A stretch of DNA of 64,000 nucleotides from Flavobacterium kingsejongi (GTDB lineage Bacteria; Bacteroidota; Bacteroidia; Flavobacteriales; Flavobacteriaceae), in contig NZ_CP020919.1 in the NCBI RefSeq assembly GCF_003076475.1, forward strand, positions 372,001-436,000, written 5' to 3'. The translations under genes and the position numbers were made by a program. This document shows positions 51,368 through 60,631 of the stretch, piece after piece (position 1 is the stretch's first letter; the number at the start of each line of letters is the position of its first letter). The notes beneath the pieces are model-generated. The model ran no database searches. It was not told the DNA's origin and was given only the letters and a program-made list of their open reading frames with translations.

Positions 51368-54205
51368 ATGTCACAACAAAAACGCCTTTTCCTCTTAGAT
51401 GCCTATGCCTTAATTTTTCGTGGCTATTATGCTTTTATAAAAAATCCAAGAATTAATTCAAAAGGACTGGATACTTCTGCCATTATGGGATTCATGAATT
51501 CCTTATTGGATGTTATCAAGCGTGAGAAACCCGATCATTTGGCTGTAGCTTTTGATAAGGGAGGCAGCCACGTCCGATCTGAAATGTATACCGAGTACAA
51601 AGCCAATCGGGACGCCACACCCGAAGCCATACAAATTGCCATACCTTATATTCAGGAGATCCTGAAAGCAATGCATATTCCCATCATAGAATTTGCCGGT
51701 TGTGAAGCAGATGATTTAATTGGAACTATTGCCAAACAGGCGGAAAAGCAAAATTACCAGGTGTTCATGGTAACGCCGGATAAAGATTTCGCCCAATTAG
51801 TTTCCGAAAACATATTCATGTACCGCCCTGCCCGAATGGGAAATGGAATTGAGATTTGGGGGGTACCGGAAGTATTGGCCAAATTTGAAATAGAAAGGCC
51901 CGAACAGGTGGTTGACTTTCTGGGAATGATGGGTGATGCTGTAGATAATATTCCTGGCCTTCCCGGTGTCGGTGAAGTAACCGCCAAAAAACTCCTCAAG
52001 CAGTTTGGTACCATGGAAAACCTGCTGGAGAATACTCATTTGCTAAAAGGCAAAATGAAAGAAAACATTGAGGCTAACAAAGAAAAAGGTATTTTGTCTA
52101 AAAAACTGGCCACAATATTACTTGACTGTGAGGTGACATTTAATGAAAATGACTACGAGCTTACCCGCCCAGATAAAGAAAAAGTAGAAACATTATTCCA
52201 TGAGCTTGAATTCCGGAGGATGGCAGAACAGTTTGACCGCCTTTTTGGACATGGAGAAGAATATGATGAAATCAATACCGGAACAGCTCCTGCCACCGCT
52301 AAAAGCCTTGCCAAGAAAAACCAGGATCAATTTGATCTTTTCGCAGTAAATACTGAAATCGCAGCAGGCGAAAATCCAGAAAATTTCTATAAAACGTTAG
52401 AAAACACGGAACACTTTTATCAGCTCATCCAGGGCGATATGGCCGTAAAACTATTACTACAAAGCTTATTAAAACAGCCGAGCGTCAGTTTTGATACTGA
52501 AACCACCGGAATCGATGCCCTAAATGCCGAATTGGTAGGCCTCTCTTTTTCCTGGAAAAAAGGGGAAGGTTTTTATGTACCGGTACCGGAAAACCGCGAT
52601 GAAGCCCAAACATTGATCAATAAATTCATTCCTTTTTTTGATAGTGAGGAGATTGAAAAAATCGGGCAAAACCTGAAATATGATTTAAAAATATTATCCA
52701 ATTATGGGATTGTAGTCAAAGGCAAACTTTTCGACACTATGATCGCGCATTACCTGATCAATCCGGATATGCGCCACAACATGGATATATTAGCCGAAAC
52801 CTACCTGCAATATTCCCCAAAATCAATTGAAACACTGATTGGCAAAAAAGGGAAAAACCAGAAAACCATGCGCGATGTCCCTTTGGAAGATGTGAAAGAA
52901 TATGCTGCTGAGGATGCTGATGTCACGCTACAACTGAAAGAATTATTTGCAGTAGAAATCGAAAATACGGGAACAAAAGCCTTATTTGAAAATATAGAAG
53001 TGCCTTTGGTTTCGGTACTGGCCGATATGGAAAAAGAAGGGATCAATCTCGATGTTGCTTTCCTCCGGTCGCTTTCGGAAGAATTGCGAAATGATATTCA
53101 GACACTCGAGAATCAGATTTTTGAAAATGCGGGTGAAAAATTTAATCTTGCCTCGCCAAAACAACTGGGAGAAATTTTATTTGACAAGTTAAAAATAGGC
53201 GGAGCAAAACAGAAAAAAACAAAAACCGGCCAATATGCTACAGGAGAAGAAGTATTATCCTATCTGGCCTTAACCAGTCCCTTCGTGCAGGATATCCTGG
53301 ACTGGCGACAATTGATGAAATTGCAAAATACCTATGTTGAGGCATTACCGCTACAGGTGAACCCCAAAACGGGCAGGGTGCATACCGAATACATGCAGGC
53401 CGTTGCAGCTACAGGCCGACTGAGCTCCAACAATCCCAACCTCCAGAATATTCCAATCCGGACCCTTCGCGGGCGCCAGATCCGAAAGGCATTCATTGCA
53501 CGTGACGAAAACTACACCTTAGTATCTGCCGATTACTCCCAGATTGAATTGCGGATTATCGCAGCATTAAGCGGCGATCCCGAAATGATAAAGTCATTCC
53601 GTAATGGAGAGGATATCCATGCCGCAACAGCATCAAAAGTTTTTAACGTTACATTGGAGGAAGTGACCCGGGAACAACGTAGCCATGCCAAAACGGTAAA
53701 TTTCGGGATCATATATGGCGTTTCAGCATTTGGACTGAGCAACCAGACCTCACTTTCGCGCACCGAATCAAAAGACCTGATCGATGCCTATTACGCTACT
53801 TATCCCAGACTAAAAGCGTATATCCAGGAACAAATTGAGCTGGCACGCGAACAAGGTTATGTGCAAACGATATTGGGCAGAAGACGTTATTTAAAAGACA
53901 TTAATTCTCAGAATGCGGTCGTTCGTGGTGCTGCAGAACGAAATGCGGTTAACGCACCCATACAGGGAAGTGCTGCCGACATTATTAAAATTGCGATGAT
54001 CAATATTCACAACCGCCTGATTGCCGAAAACTGGAAAAGCAAAATGCTGCTTCAGGTACATGATGAGCTTGTGTTTGATGTACACACTACGGAACTCGAA
54101 AAAATACAGCCGATGATCAAAGAAGAAATGCAAAATGCATTCACTTTGGAAGTGCCTTTAATTGTCGATTTAGGTTTTGGTAAAGACTGGCTGGAAGCCC
54201 ATTGA
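51368..54205 (+). CDS. polA: DNA polymerase I
   Basis: Repair and Okazaki-fragment polymerase, 945 residues. The N-terminal 5'-3' flap exonuclease domain (1-~300) has AFDKGGSHVRSEMYTEYKANR, VTPDKDFAQLV and the helix-hairpin-helix LPGVGEVTAKKLLKQFG. The 3'-5' proofreading domain (~350-545) has SFDTETTGIDA, LKYDLKIL and YAAEDADVTLQL, all catalytic acids present. The polymerase domain (~550-945) has motif A VSADYSQIELRI, motif B RSHAKTVNFGIIYG and motif C LLQVHDELVFDV. All three activities therefore look intact. The next gene starts 29 bases after the stop and may be co-transcribed. Confidence 0.98.
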   Translation: MSQQKRLFLLDAYALIFRGYYAFIKNPRINSKGLDTSAIMGFMNSLLDVIKREKPDHLAVAFDKGGSHVRSEMYTEYKANRDATPEAIQIAIPYIQEILKAMHIPIIEFAGCEADDLIGTIAKQAEKQNYQVFMVTPDKDFAQLVSENIFMYRPARMGNGIEIWGVPEVLAKFEIERPEQVVDFLGMMGDAVDNIPGLPGVGEVTAKKLLKQFGTMENLLENTHLLKGKMKENIEANKEKGILSKKLATILLDCEVTFNENDYELTRPDKEKVETLFHELEFRRMAEQFDRLFGHGEEYDEINTGTAPATAKSLAKKNQDQFDLFAVNTEIAAGENPENFYKTLENTEHFYQLIQGDMAVKLLLQSLLKQPSVSFDTETTGIDALNAELVGLSFSWKKGEGFYVPVPENRDEAQTLINKFIPFFDSEEIEKIGQNLKYDLKILSNYGIVVKGKLFDTMIAHYLINPDMRHNMDILAETYLQYSPKSIETLIGKKGKNQKTMRDVPLEDVKEYAAEDADVTLQLKELFAVEIENTGTKALFENIEVPLVSVLADMEKEGINLDVAFLRSLSEELRNDIQTLENQIFENAGEKFNLASPKQLGEILFDKLKIGGAKQKKTKTGQYATGEEVLSYLALTSPFVQDILDWRQLMKLQNTYVEALPLQVNPKTGRVHTEYMQAVAATGRLSSNNPNLQNIPIRTLRGRQIRKAFIARDENYTLVSADYSQIELRIIAALSGDPEMIKSFRNGEDIHAATASKVFNVTLEEVTREQRSHAKTVNFGIIYGVSAFGLSNQTSLSRTESKDLIDAYYATYPRLKAYIQEQIELAREQGYVQTILGRRRYLKDINSQNAVVRGAAERNAVNAPIQGSAADIIKIAMINIHNRLIAENWKSKMLLQVHDELVFDVHTTELEKIQPMIKEEMQNAFTLEVPLIVDLGFGKDWLEAH

Positions 54206-54234
54206 TTTTAATTTCACTTAACCCCTATTGTACC

Positions 54235-55551
54235 ATGAAAAAATTAATTTTAGCATTATGTCTTATCGGCTTTTCTATGATTGGAACAGCACAAAAAAAC
54301 ACAAAGTTTGCAAAAATCGATAGCCTGCTAACGTATTTTACCGAAAACAATAAGTTCATGGGGTCGCTTTCTATTATGGAAAATGGAGAGGTCTTGTTTG
54401 ACAAAGCCTACGGTTATAGTGATGTGGATAAAAAAATAAAAGCGACTACTACCACAAAATATAAAATAGGATCTATAACCAAAATGTTTACGGCTGTCGT
54501 TGCGTTTCAGTTGGTCGACGAGGGTAAACTGCGTCTTGAAACGAAACTTTCCCGTTACTACCCAAAAGTGCCAAATGCCGATAAAATCACGATCGGGAAC
54601 CTGATGAATCACCGCAGTGGAATTTTTAATTTTACTGATGATGCAAAATTCATGCAGACCAATGGCACAACAATTACCAAAGAGCAAATGATTGCAGATA
54701 TCAGCTCACATCCCTCAATTTTTGAACCGAATTCTAAATCAGAATATTCCAATTCGAATTATATTTTATTAGGGTACATCATTGAGGATATCACGAAAAA
54801 AAATTATGCTGAAAATATTCAGGAGCGCATTATTTCAAAACTTAATTTAGAGCACACACAGTATTATACCACTATTGATCCTTCAAAAAATGAAGCCTAC
54901 TCCTATAATTTTGAAAATAACAAATGGGTACAGTATCCAGAATGGAATAATACACATGTATTTGCTGCAGGCGCGATACAGTCGACACCAAATGACCTGA
55001 ATGTTTTCATACAGGCTTTGTTTAGTGGCCAGTTGTTAAAACCGAAGTCCTTCCAGGAAATGATACGATTAGAGGATAACTACGGAAAAGGGATTCTTAC
55101 ATTTCCTTTTGGAGAGCGTCGTTTTTTTGGCCATAATGGAGGTATTGAAGCATTCAGTTCGGCATTGGGCTATTATCCTGCCGAGAAATTAAGTTTTGCC
55201 CTAACGATAAATGGCAGTAACTATAATAGTAATGATATTGTTTTGGGTATTTTGAGTACACTCTATAAAATGCCTTACCGCTTTCCCAACCTTAAAACAG
55301 TAGCCGTAGACAAAGCTATCCTAGCAAAATATTCCGGTGTCTACAGTACCGAAAGCTTCCCTTTAAAAATTACGATTAAAGAAGAAAAGGGCGTATTAGT
55401 CGCACAGGCTACCGGACAATCTGCTTTTCCACTAAATGCCATCAGCACTACTGAGTTTGTCTTTGATGAAGCCGGGATTCAATTGGACTTTAGTCAAAAC
55501 ACCATGACCTTGAAACAGGGCGGCATGGTATACAAACTAAAAAAAGAATAA
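54235..55551 (+). CDS. Exported serine hydrolase of the beta-lactamase/DD-peptidase family
   Basis: A 438-residue protein with a signal peptide (KKLILALCLIGFSMIGTAQ). The start is the ATG at 54235; an earlier ATG at 54202 overlaps polA and spoils the signal. The class C-like fold is seen in the SxxK motif KIGSITKMFTAV (Ser nucleophile and Lys), the YxN motif SEYSNSNYILLGY, and the third motif GHNGGIEAFSS in place of KTG. A C-terminal domain of about 95 residues follows (AILAKYSGVYSTESFPLKI). Substrates may be D-Ala peptides or esters. Nothing marks it as an antibiotic-resistance enzyme. Confidence 0.9.
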   Translation: MKKLILALCLIGFSMIGTAQKNTKFAKIDSLLTYFTENNKFMGSLSIMENGEVLFDKAYGYSDVDKKIKATTTTKYKIGSITKMFTAVVAFQLVDEGKLRLETKLSRYYPKVPNADKITIGNLMNHRSGIFNFTDDAKFMQTNGTTITKEQMIADISSHPSIFEPNSKSEYSNSNYILLGYIIEDITKKNYAENIQERIISKLNLEHTQYYTTIDPSKNEAYSYNFENNKWVQYPEWNNTHVFAAGAIQSTPNDLNVFIQALFSGQLLKPKSFQEMIRLEDNYGKGILTFPFGERRFFGHNGGIEAFSSALGYYPAEKLSFALTINGSNYNSNDIVLGILSTLYKMPYRFPNLKTVAVDKAILAKYSGVYSTESFPLKITIKEEKGVLVAQATGQSAFPLNAISTTEFVFDEAGIQLDFSQNTMTLKQGGMVYKLKKE

Positions 55552-55564
55552 ACATATTATGTAC

Positions 55565-55606
55565 AAAAAAGGGCCAATTTGATAATTTCAAATTGGCCCT
55601 TTTTTT
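55565..55606. terminator. Bidirectional terminator between the serine hydrolase and the LacI-type regulator
   Basis: AGGGCCAATTT / AAATTGGCCCT, an 11-bp stem with a 9-base loop, with A-runs on the left and T-runs on the right, separating two convergent genes. Confidence 0.9.
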
Positions 55607-55617
55607 ATTAGTTGCTT

Positions 55618-56640
55618 TTATAACTTCTTAGTAGATTCTCTTTGACGCAGTTCCGTTTTTATAATTTTGGTCTTATAACTGTTGGTTTCTTCTTTCTCTT
55701 CTAATTTTTCAATCAGCAATTGTGCTGCTGCTTCGCCAATTTCGATACCGTGCTGGCTTACTGTGGAAAGGCTTGGCGTTAACCTTCTGGACCAAACCCC
55801 ATCGGCAAAACCAATAATGGATAACTGTTCCGGAATTTTGTAGCCCCTTTTAATCGCAAATTTCATAGCAGTAACAGCCGCATGCTCATCTAAGGCAAAA
55901 ACACCATCAATCTCTTTGGAATTGAATAAGGCGTCCAGTAAAAAATCAAATTGATTTTCGTCATCGGTACGGATCACCAACTCCCGCTCCACTTTCATAT
56001 TATTATCTTCAAAAGCCTTAAGATAGCCTTTAAAACGCAGTTTACCCACACTCAGATTATCGATAGTCGAAAGCATCGCAATGTGTTTGCATCCGGTACT
56101 GATCAGGTGTTGAGTTGCATTTACTGCAGAATCAAAATCGTCTACAATTACTTTATCACAAATCACTTCTTCCGTAATCCTGTCAAACATTACGATCGGC
56201 GTACCCTGATTTATAATTTCGGTAAAATGGCTGAAATCCTGTTTTTTTTGCGTTTCCTCTGCGATAGAAAGGATAAATCCGTCAATAGTTCCGTTACTCA
56301 ACAGTTCCAGCGTATAGAGTTCTTTCTCGTAAGATTCATTGGAAATACACGTAATTACATTGTATCCTTTTTCATTGGCTGCTTTTTCAACACCGGTAAA
56401 AACCTTAGCAAAAAAAGGATTCAGTATGTTCGGAATGATCACGCCAATATTCTTCGTCCGCTTGTTCTTAAGGTTAATAGCCATGTTATTAGGCTTATAA
56501 TTCTTAAGTTTTGCAAATTCCTGAATTTTTATTTTGGTAGGCTCACTGATTTCTGGACTATTACTTAACGCTTTGGAAACAGTAGAAATAGAAACATTAA
56601 GCTCTTTGGCAATTTGTTTTAAAGTGGCTTTAGACTTCAT
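55618..56640 (-). CDS. LacI-family transcriptional regulator
   Basis: A 340-residue DNA-binding repressor. The N-terminal helix-turn-helix (residues 5-30, TLKQIAKELNVSISTVSKALSNS) and hinge are typical of LacI/GalR, and the periplasmic-binding-protein-like effector domain begins NIGVIIPNILNPFFAKVFTGVE. The effector, probably a sugar or sugar phosphate, cannot be read. It faces away from the ferritin-like genes across a 345-base gap and has no sugar-use genes beside it, so its regulon is elsewhere or is only itself. Confidence 0.93.
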   Translation of the reverse strand: MKSKATLKQIAKELNVSISTVSKALSNSPEISEPTKIKIQEFAKLKNYKPNNMAINLKNKRTKNIGVIIPNILNPFFAKVFTGVEKAANEKGYNVITCISNESYEKELYTLELLSNGTIDGFILSIAEETQKKQDFSHFTEIINQGTPIVMFDRITEEVICDKVIVDDFDSAVNATQHLISTGCKHIAMLSTIDNLSVGKLRFKGYLKAFEDNNMKVERELVIRTDDENQFDFLLDALFNSKEIDGVFALDEHAAVTAMKFAIKRGYKIPEQLSIIGFADGVWSRRLTPSLSTVSQHGIEIGEAAAQLLIEKLEEKEETNSYKTKIIKTELRQRESTKKL

Positions 56641-56985
56641 AATATTTCAAAAAATTAATTTTAGAATGGAAATGTAAAGTAATAAAAAAAAGCAACACCT
56701 AACTACTATAATGCAGTATAATTAAAAATTTTGTAAACATCACATGTGAATTTTGTAAGATTAACATAAAATTACACAAAAGCATTAACGCATTAAATCA
56801 TCAATTTTACTATTCAAATCATTTTTTACAAGCCACACGACTGATTTCTACGCAATTATACTGTTAAAATACATTATTTTTTGCATTTCAGAAAACCATA
56901 TCCTCCCATTACCCGTACCTACTGTAATATACGATGCAATACGTATACAATCCATAACCTGAATATCAACCCAAATTGTTTAATT
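56641..56985. other. AT-rich divergent intergenic region
   Basis: The 345 bases between the regulator gene and the first ferritin-like gene have no credible ORF. They should hold promoters in both directions. I see no full TAnnTTTG box with a -33 TTG, and no clear LacI-type operator palindrome. Confidence 0.5.
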
Positions 56986-57735
56986 ATGAAAAATGTAGTA
57001 ACTGTACAAGAACAGATCACTTCCGGGACGAACCGAAGAAGCTTTCTGAAAGTCAGCGGATTGGCCGTAGCCGCTACGGGATTAATTCTCGCAGGCTGTA
57101 ACAATGATGATGACAGCACTGTCATCGAAAATGGCCCTTATGCCCCTGGTATAAGAAATGGTATTTTTGATTTAGGAAGTGGCGACCTTGGAGTCTTAAC
57201 ATATGCCTATGCCTTAGAACAGCTTGAAGCCGACTTCTATACCCGCGTAGTAAACCTAAACAACTTCGGTTCTTTATTCAATTCGGAAGAGCGCCAAGTA
57301 CTTTCTGATCTGTATGCGCACGAAGTAATCCACAGGGAGTTTTTCAAAACAGCCCTTACCGGAGCTTTAAGCAATCCTGCTACACAGCTCCTTCCTACAC
57401 TTGCTTTCAATTACAGCAGTGTGAACTTCAACAGCCGTGATTCGATTTTAGGGACAGCAAAAGCATTAGAAGATACTGGAGTAGGTGCTTACAATGGTGC
57501 TGGAAAACTAATTACCAGTGCAGATTACCTGCTGATTGCTGGTAAAATTGTATCGGTAGAAGCACGTCATGCCTCTGCTATCCGAAGCCTGATCAATCCA
57601 AATTCAGCTGACTTTGCAGGTGATGATATCGTATCTGCAAGCAATGGACTGGATACTGCCAAAAACCCATCACAGGTTCTTCCTGTAGCCGGTACATTCA
57701 TTACTACACAGTTTTCAGCAATTTACCTTCCTTAA
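56986..57735 (+). CDS. Exported ferritin-like protein, probable Tat lipoprotein
   Basis: A 249-residue protein. I start it at the ATG 56986; the 35 extra codons before it are Cys/Tyr-rich and not a leader. Residues 13-40 read NRRSFLKVSGLAVAATGLILAGC: a Tat-type RRSFLK followed by a hydrophobic core and lipobox LAGC. The mature part is a four-helix ferritin-like domain (LTYAYALEQLEADFYTRV, YAHEVIHREFFKTAL, KALEDTGVGAYNGAG, SVEARHASAIRSL), with Glu and His residues spaced as in PF13668. Related domains occur in desiccation-associated proteins. Metal binding is likely, function unknown. It is 27 bases before a second family member. Confidence 0.85.
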   Translation: MKNVVTVQEQITSGTNRRSFLKVSGLAVAATGLILAGCNNDDDSTVIENGPYAPGIRNGIFDLGSGDLGVLTYAYALEQLEADFYTRVVNLNNFGSLFNSEERQVLSDLYAHEVIHREFFKTALTGALSNPATQLLPTLAFNYSSVNFNSRDSILGTAKALEDTGVGAYNGAGKLITSADYLLIAGKIVSVEARHASAIRSLINPNSADFAGDDIVSASNGLDTAKNPSQVLPVAGTFITTQFSAIYLP

Positions 57736-57762
57736 TCCAACCACCACTAAATCTTAGAAATT

Positions 57763-58581
57763 ATGAATATATTAAAATTTATAGAGTCCTTTACTGACGA
57801 GAATTTTCTGAAAAGTACGGGCTCCAGAAGAGATAATTTAACTCAGTTCAGCCAGATCGGGAAAAATTTCGCCTTAGCTTCAGTTCCGCTGGGACTATCG
57901 GCACTGGCATTTGCTCCACAAAAATCATATGGTGCTACCGCAGCAGCAGACACACCAACTTCTGCACTGCAATTGGCCTTGACACTGGAATATCTTGAAG
58001 ATGAATTTTACCAAACGGCATTAGACACTATTGGACTTATTCCAGCCGGAAGAGACCAGTTGGTATTTGCCAAAATATCCCAACACGAAGCATCACACGT
58101 TGCCTTCCTGAAAGCGGGTCTTGGCCCAAATGTAATTGCAAAACCAAATTTCGATTTTACTGTAGGCGGGGCTTTTGATCCCTTTGGAGACTACCCTACT
58201 TTCTTAGCTTTAGCCCAGGCGTTTGAAGACACTGGAGTAAGAGCTTATAAAGGACAGGCCGGGAACCTGATTTCTACTCCAGACCTGTTAACTGCAGCGC
58301 TACAGATTCACTCTGTTGAAGCAAGACATGCTTCTGAAGTACGAAGAATCCGTGGATTAAAAGGTTGGATTACCGGAAATGAAAGAGGACCAGGGATGCC
58401 ATCACAAACTCAAGCAGTCTATGATGGTGAAGAAAACGTAAACCAGGCCGGATTTAACACCAGCACTGTAAATAACGGATCCCTTGGACCAGCCATTCCT
58501 GGTTTAGCCGGATCAGAATCATTTGACGAAGCCATTACCGGAGCACAAGCTGTGAGTATTGCAAGTTTGTTTATTGTATAA
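57763..58581 (+). CDS. Second exported ferritin-like protein
   Basis: A 272-residue paralogue in the same operon. The N-terminus has a short leader before a hydrophobic stretch (FALASVPLGLSALAFAP, about 40-57), with arginines at SRRDNL but a poor Tat motif and no lipobox. The ferritin-like helices are present (LALTLEYLEDEFYQTALD, SQHEASHVAFLKAGLG, AQAFEDTGVRAYKGQAG, HSVEARHASEVRRIRG). Tail: about 70 further residues rich in Gly and Asn. The Glu/His pattern is kept, so both proteins probably bind a di-metal site. The pair is likely co-expressed and may act together outside the cytoplasm. Substrate unknown. Confidence 0.83.
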   Translation: MNILKFIESFTDENFLKSTGSRRDNLTQFSQIGKNFALASVPLGLSALAFAPQKSYGATAAADTPTSALQLALTLEYLEDEFYQTALDTIGLIPAGRDQLVFAKISQHEASHVAFLKAGLGPNVIAKPNFDFTVGGAFDPFGDYPTFLALAQAFEDTGVRAYKGQAGNLISTPDLLTAALQIHSVEARHASEVRRIRGLKGWITGNERGPGMPSQTQAVYDGEENVNQAGFNTSTVNNGSLGPAIPGLAGSESFDEAITGAQAVSIASLFIV

Positions 58582-58606
58582 ATTATTTGTTCTCTTAATA
58601 CCTGAA

Positions 58607-58636
58607 CCACCTTATTCCTATAAGGTGGTTTTTTTA
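58607..58636 (+). terminator. Terminator of the ferritin-like operon
   Basis: ACCACCTTA / TAAGGTGGT stem with a short loop, followed by seven T residues, about 30 bases after the stop. Confidence 0.85.
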
Positions 58637-58753
58637 TATCTTTGCCCCTGCAATCCCTCAAAACCTGTTAAAAATTAAAAAGCAGGACACTCCTCTATTT
58701 TTACTGCTAAGATTTTCAATTATTTACCTCCAAATAAAATAATCTTTTTGGGT

Positions 58754-58783
58754 TTGTATTATAAATAAATATTTGTACTTTTG
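58754..58783 (+). promoter_or_regulatory. Promoter of the rplM-rpsI operon
   Basis: TTG at 58754-58756, a 19-base spacer and TAcTTTTG at 58776-58783. It is followed by a small CCCC-tttatt-GGGG hairpin at 58787-58800 in the 45-base leader before the rplM start. Confidence 0.65.
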
Positions 58784-58828
58784 CAACCCCTTTATTGGGG
58801 ATGGAATGTTTAATTAAAATAAATTATT

Positions 58829-59284
58829 GTGAACACATTAAGCTACAAGACAATTTCAGCTAACAAAGCCACTGTATCAAAAGAGTGGATTGTGGTAGAT
58901 GCTGAAGGTCATAACTTAGGTCGTCTTGCTTCAAAGGTCGCTATGATCTTAAGAGGTAAATACAAACCAAGTTATACACCGCACGTGGACTGTGGTGATA
59001 ACGTAATCGTTATCAACGCAGAAAAAATCAACCTAACTGGTAACAAACTGGAGGATAAGACTTATATCCGTCACACAGGGTACCCAGGAGGACAAAGAAG
59101 TTTAACTGCTAAAGTAATGCAACAGAAAAACCCTGCATTATTAGTAGAAAAGGCTGTAAAAGGAATGTTACCTAAAAACAAATTAGGAGCAGAACTTTTC
59201 AGAAATTTAAATGTGGTAGTAGGTTCTGAGCACAAACAAGGCGCTCAAAAACCTAAAACCGTTAATCTAAACGATCTTAAGTAA
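58829..59284 (+). CDS. rplM: 50S ribosomal protein L13
   Basis: An early-binding 50S subunit protein, 151 residues, with the family core WIVVDAEGHNLGRLASKVAMILRGK, GDNVIVINAEKINLTGNK and the C-terminal AVKGMLPKNKLG. The start codon is GTG (58829); the leading MNTLSYKTISANKATVSKEW fits Bacteroidota L13. The stop TAA overlaps the rpsI ATG by one base, so the two are translationally coupled. Confidence 0.97.
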   Translation: MNTLSYKTISANKATVSKEWIVVDAEGHNLGRLASKVAMILRGKYKPSYTPHVDCGDNVIVINAEKINLTGNKLEDKTYIRHTGYPGGQRSLTAKVMQQKNPALLVEKAVKGMLPKNKLGAELFRNLNVVVGSEHKQGAQKPKTVNLNDLK

Positions 59285-59670
59285 TGGCTACAATTCACAA
59301 AATCGGCAGAAGAAAAACTGCTGTTGCACGTGTATATGTTACAGAAGGAACTGGAAACATTACCGTAAACAAAAAAGAATTCAAAACTTACTTCCCAACA
59401 GCTACTTTACAGTACAAAGTATTGCAACCTCTTTCTATGACTGAGAATGTTTCTAACTTTGATGTAAAAGTAAATGTATACGGTGGTGGTTCAACTGGTC
59501 AGGCTGAGGCTGTTAGAATGGCACTTGCACGCGTTATGTGTGAAGTAGATGCTGAAAACAGAGCAATCCTTAAACCAGAAGGTTTATTAACAAGAGATCC
59601 AAGAATGGTTGAACGTAAGAAATTCGGTCAGAAGAAAGCTCGTAAGAGATTCCAGTTCTCTAAACGTTAA
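59284..59670 (+). CDS. rpsI: 30S ribosomal protein S9
   Basis: A 128-residue small-subunit protein whose C-terminal tail reaches the decoding centre. Features: IGRRKTAVARVYVTEGTG at the N-terminus, VNVYGGGSTGQAEAVRMALAR in the middle, and the basic C-terminus RKKFGQKKARKRFQFSKR, ending in the typical SKR. Coupled to rplM by a one-base overlap. Confidence 0.98.
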   Translation: MATIHKIGRRKTAVARVYVTEGTGNITVNKKEFKTYFPTATLQYKVLQPLSMTENVSNFDVKVNVYGGGSTGQAEAVRMALARVMCEVDAENRAILKPEGLLTRDPRMVERKKFGQKKARKRFQFSKR

Positions 59671-59678
59671 TATTACCG

Positions 59679-59712
59679 GTCTTCGCTTATCGCAAGACCT
59701 TATTATTCATTT
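59679..59712 (+). terminator. Weak terminator or processing hairpin after rpsI
   Basis: GGTCTT / AAGACC stem (loop of 10 bases that can pair further) followed by a T-rich but not continuous tract. It may partly end the rplM-rpsI transcript before the rpsB leader. Confidence 0.45.
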
Positions 59713-59734
59713 ATTATTGAATTTAAAACAAAGT

Positions 59735-59820
59735 TATTGTTGCTCTCCCGCTGAGGTGGGATTTAGTTTAGCATCTAAATGGCTGAGACCGGAACTCCCG
59801 CTACTCAGGCATTGCTAATT
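59735..59820 (+). ncRNA. Candidate structured leader of rpsB mRNA
   Basis: Between rpsI and rpsB a G/C-richer stretch stands out from its AT-rich surroundings and can nest: TAGCA (59769-59773) with TGCTA (59813-59817), enclosing CTGAG (59783-59787) with CTCAG (59804-59808), plus a smaller hairpin (TTTAGcatCTAAA, 59767-59779) as an alternative. Ribosomal protein S2 commonly controls its own mRNA through such a leader. I cannot match this to a named RNA family. Confidence 0.4.
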
Positions 59821-59849
59821 CAACAGAACGTAAACTAGTACAAAAAAAA

Positions 59850-60614
59850 ATGGCAAACAAAGTAGAAGTAAAAGAATTACTAGAAGCAGGTGTTCACTTC
59901 GGACACATGACTAGAAAATGGGATCCAAACATGGCTCCTTACATCTATATGGAGCGTAATGGAATACACATTATCAATCTATATAAAACTGCAGCAAAAA
60001 TCGAAGAGGCTAGTGAAGCCATGAAGAAAATCGCTGCATCAGGTAGAAAAATATTATTTGTAGCTACCAAAAAACAAGCAAAAGATATCGTAGCTGAAAA
60101 AGCAGCTGCAGCAAACATGCCGTACATCACTGAAAGATGGCCTGGTGGTATGCTGACTAACTTCGTAACAATCCGTAAAGCTGTTAAAAAAATGGCTTCT
60201 ATCGATCGTATGAAGAAAGACGGTACTTTCATGACTTTATCTAAAAAAGAACGTTTACAAGTTGATCGTCTTCGTGCAAAATTAGAGAAGAACTTAGGTT
60301 CTATCGCTGATATGTCAAGACTTCCTGCTGCATTGTTCGTTGTAGACATTAAAGCTGAACACATCGCAATTAAAGAAGCTCAAAAATTAAACATTCCAGT
60401 TTTCGCAATGGTGGATACAAACTCTGACCCAAGAGAGGTTGATTATGTAATCCCATCCAATGATGATGCTTCTAAATCAATCGATAAAATTTTATCTTTA
60501 GTTACTGCTGCTGTTATCGAAGGTCTTTCTGATAGAAATTCTGACAATAAAGATGCACAACCAGCTGCTGAAGAAGTAACAGTTGAGGCTGATGCTACTT
60601 CATCTGAAGAATAA
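59850..60614 (+). CDS. rpsB: 30S ribosomal protein S2
   Basis: A 254-residue small-subunit protein, with VHFGHMTRKWDPNMAPYIY, the GRKILFVATKKQA segment, ITERWPGGMLTNFVTIRKAV and VDTNSDPREVDYVIPSNDDA. A C-terminal extension of about 25 acidic residues (PAAEEVTVEADATSSEE) is common in Bacteroidota S2. It is followed by tsf after 104 bases, the conserved rpsB-tsf order. Confidence 0.98.
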   Translation: MANKVEVKELLEAGVHFGHMTRKWDPNMAPYIYMERNGIHIINLYKTAAKIEEASEAMKKIAASGRKILFVATKKQAKDIVAEKAAAANMPYITERWPGGMLTNFVTIRKAVKKMASIDRMKKDGTFMTLSKKERLQVDRLRAKLEKNLGSIADMSRLPAALFVVDIKAEHIAIKEAQKLNIPVFAMVDTNSDPREVDYVIPSNDDASKSIDKILSLVTAAVIEGLSDRNSDNKDAQPAAEEVTVEADATSSEE

Positions 60615-60631
60615 ATAATAACATTGTAATA

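Noticed and set aside
54235..55551. Serine hydrolase as a beta-lactamase resistance determinant
   Set aside because: It has the shared fold but a GHNG third motif and C-terminal domain more like esterases or DD-peptidases; the sequence gives no support for drug hydrolysis.
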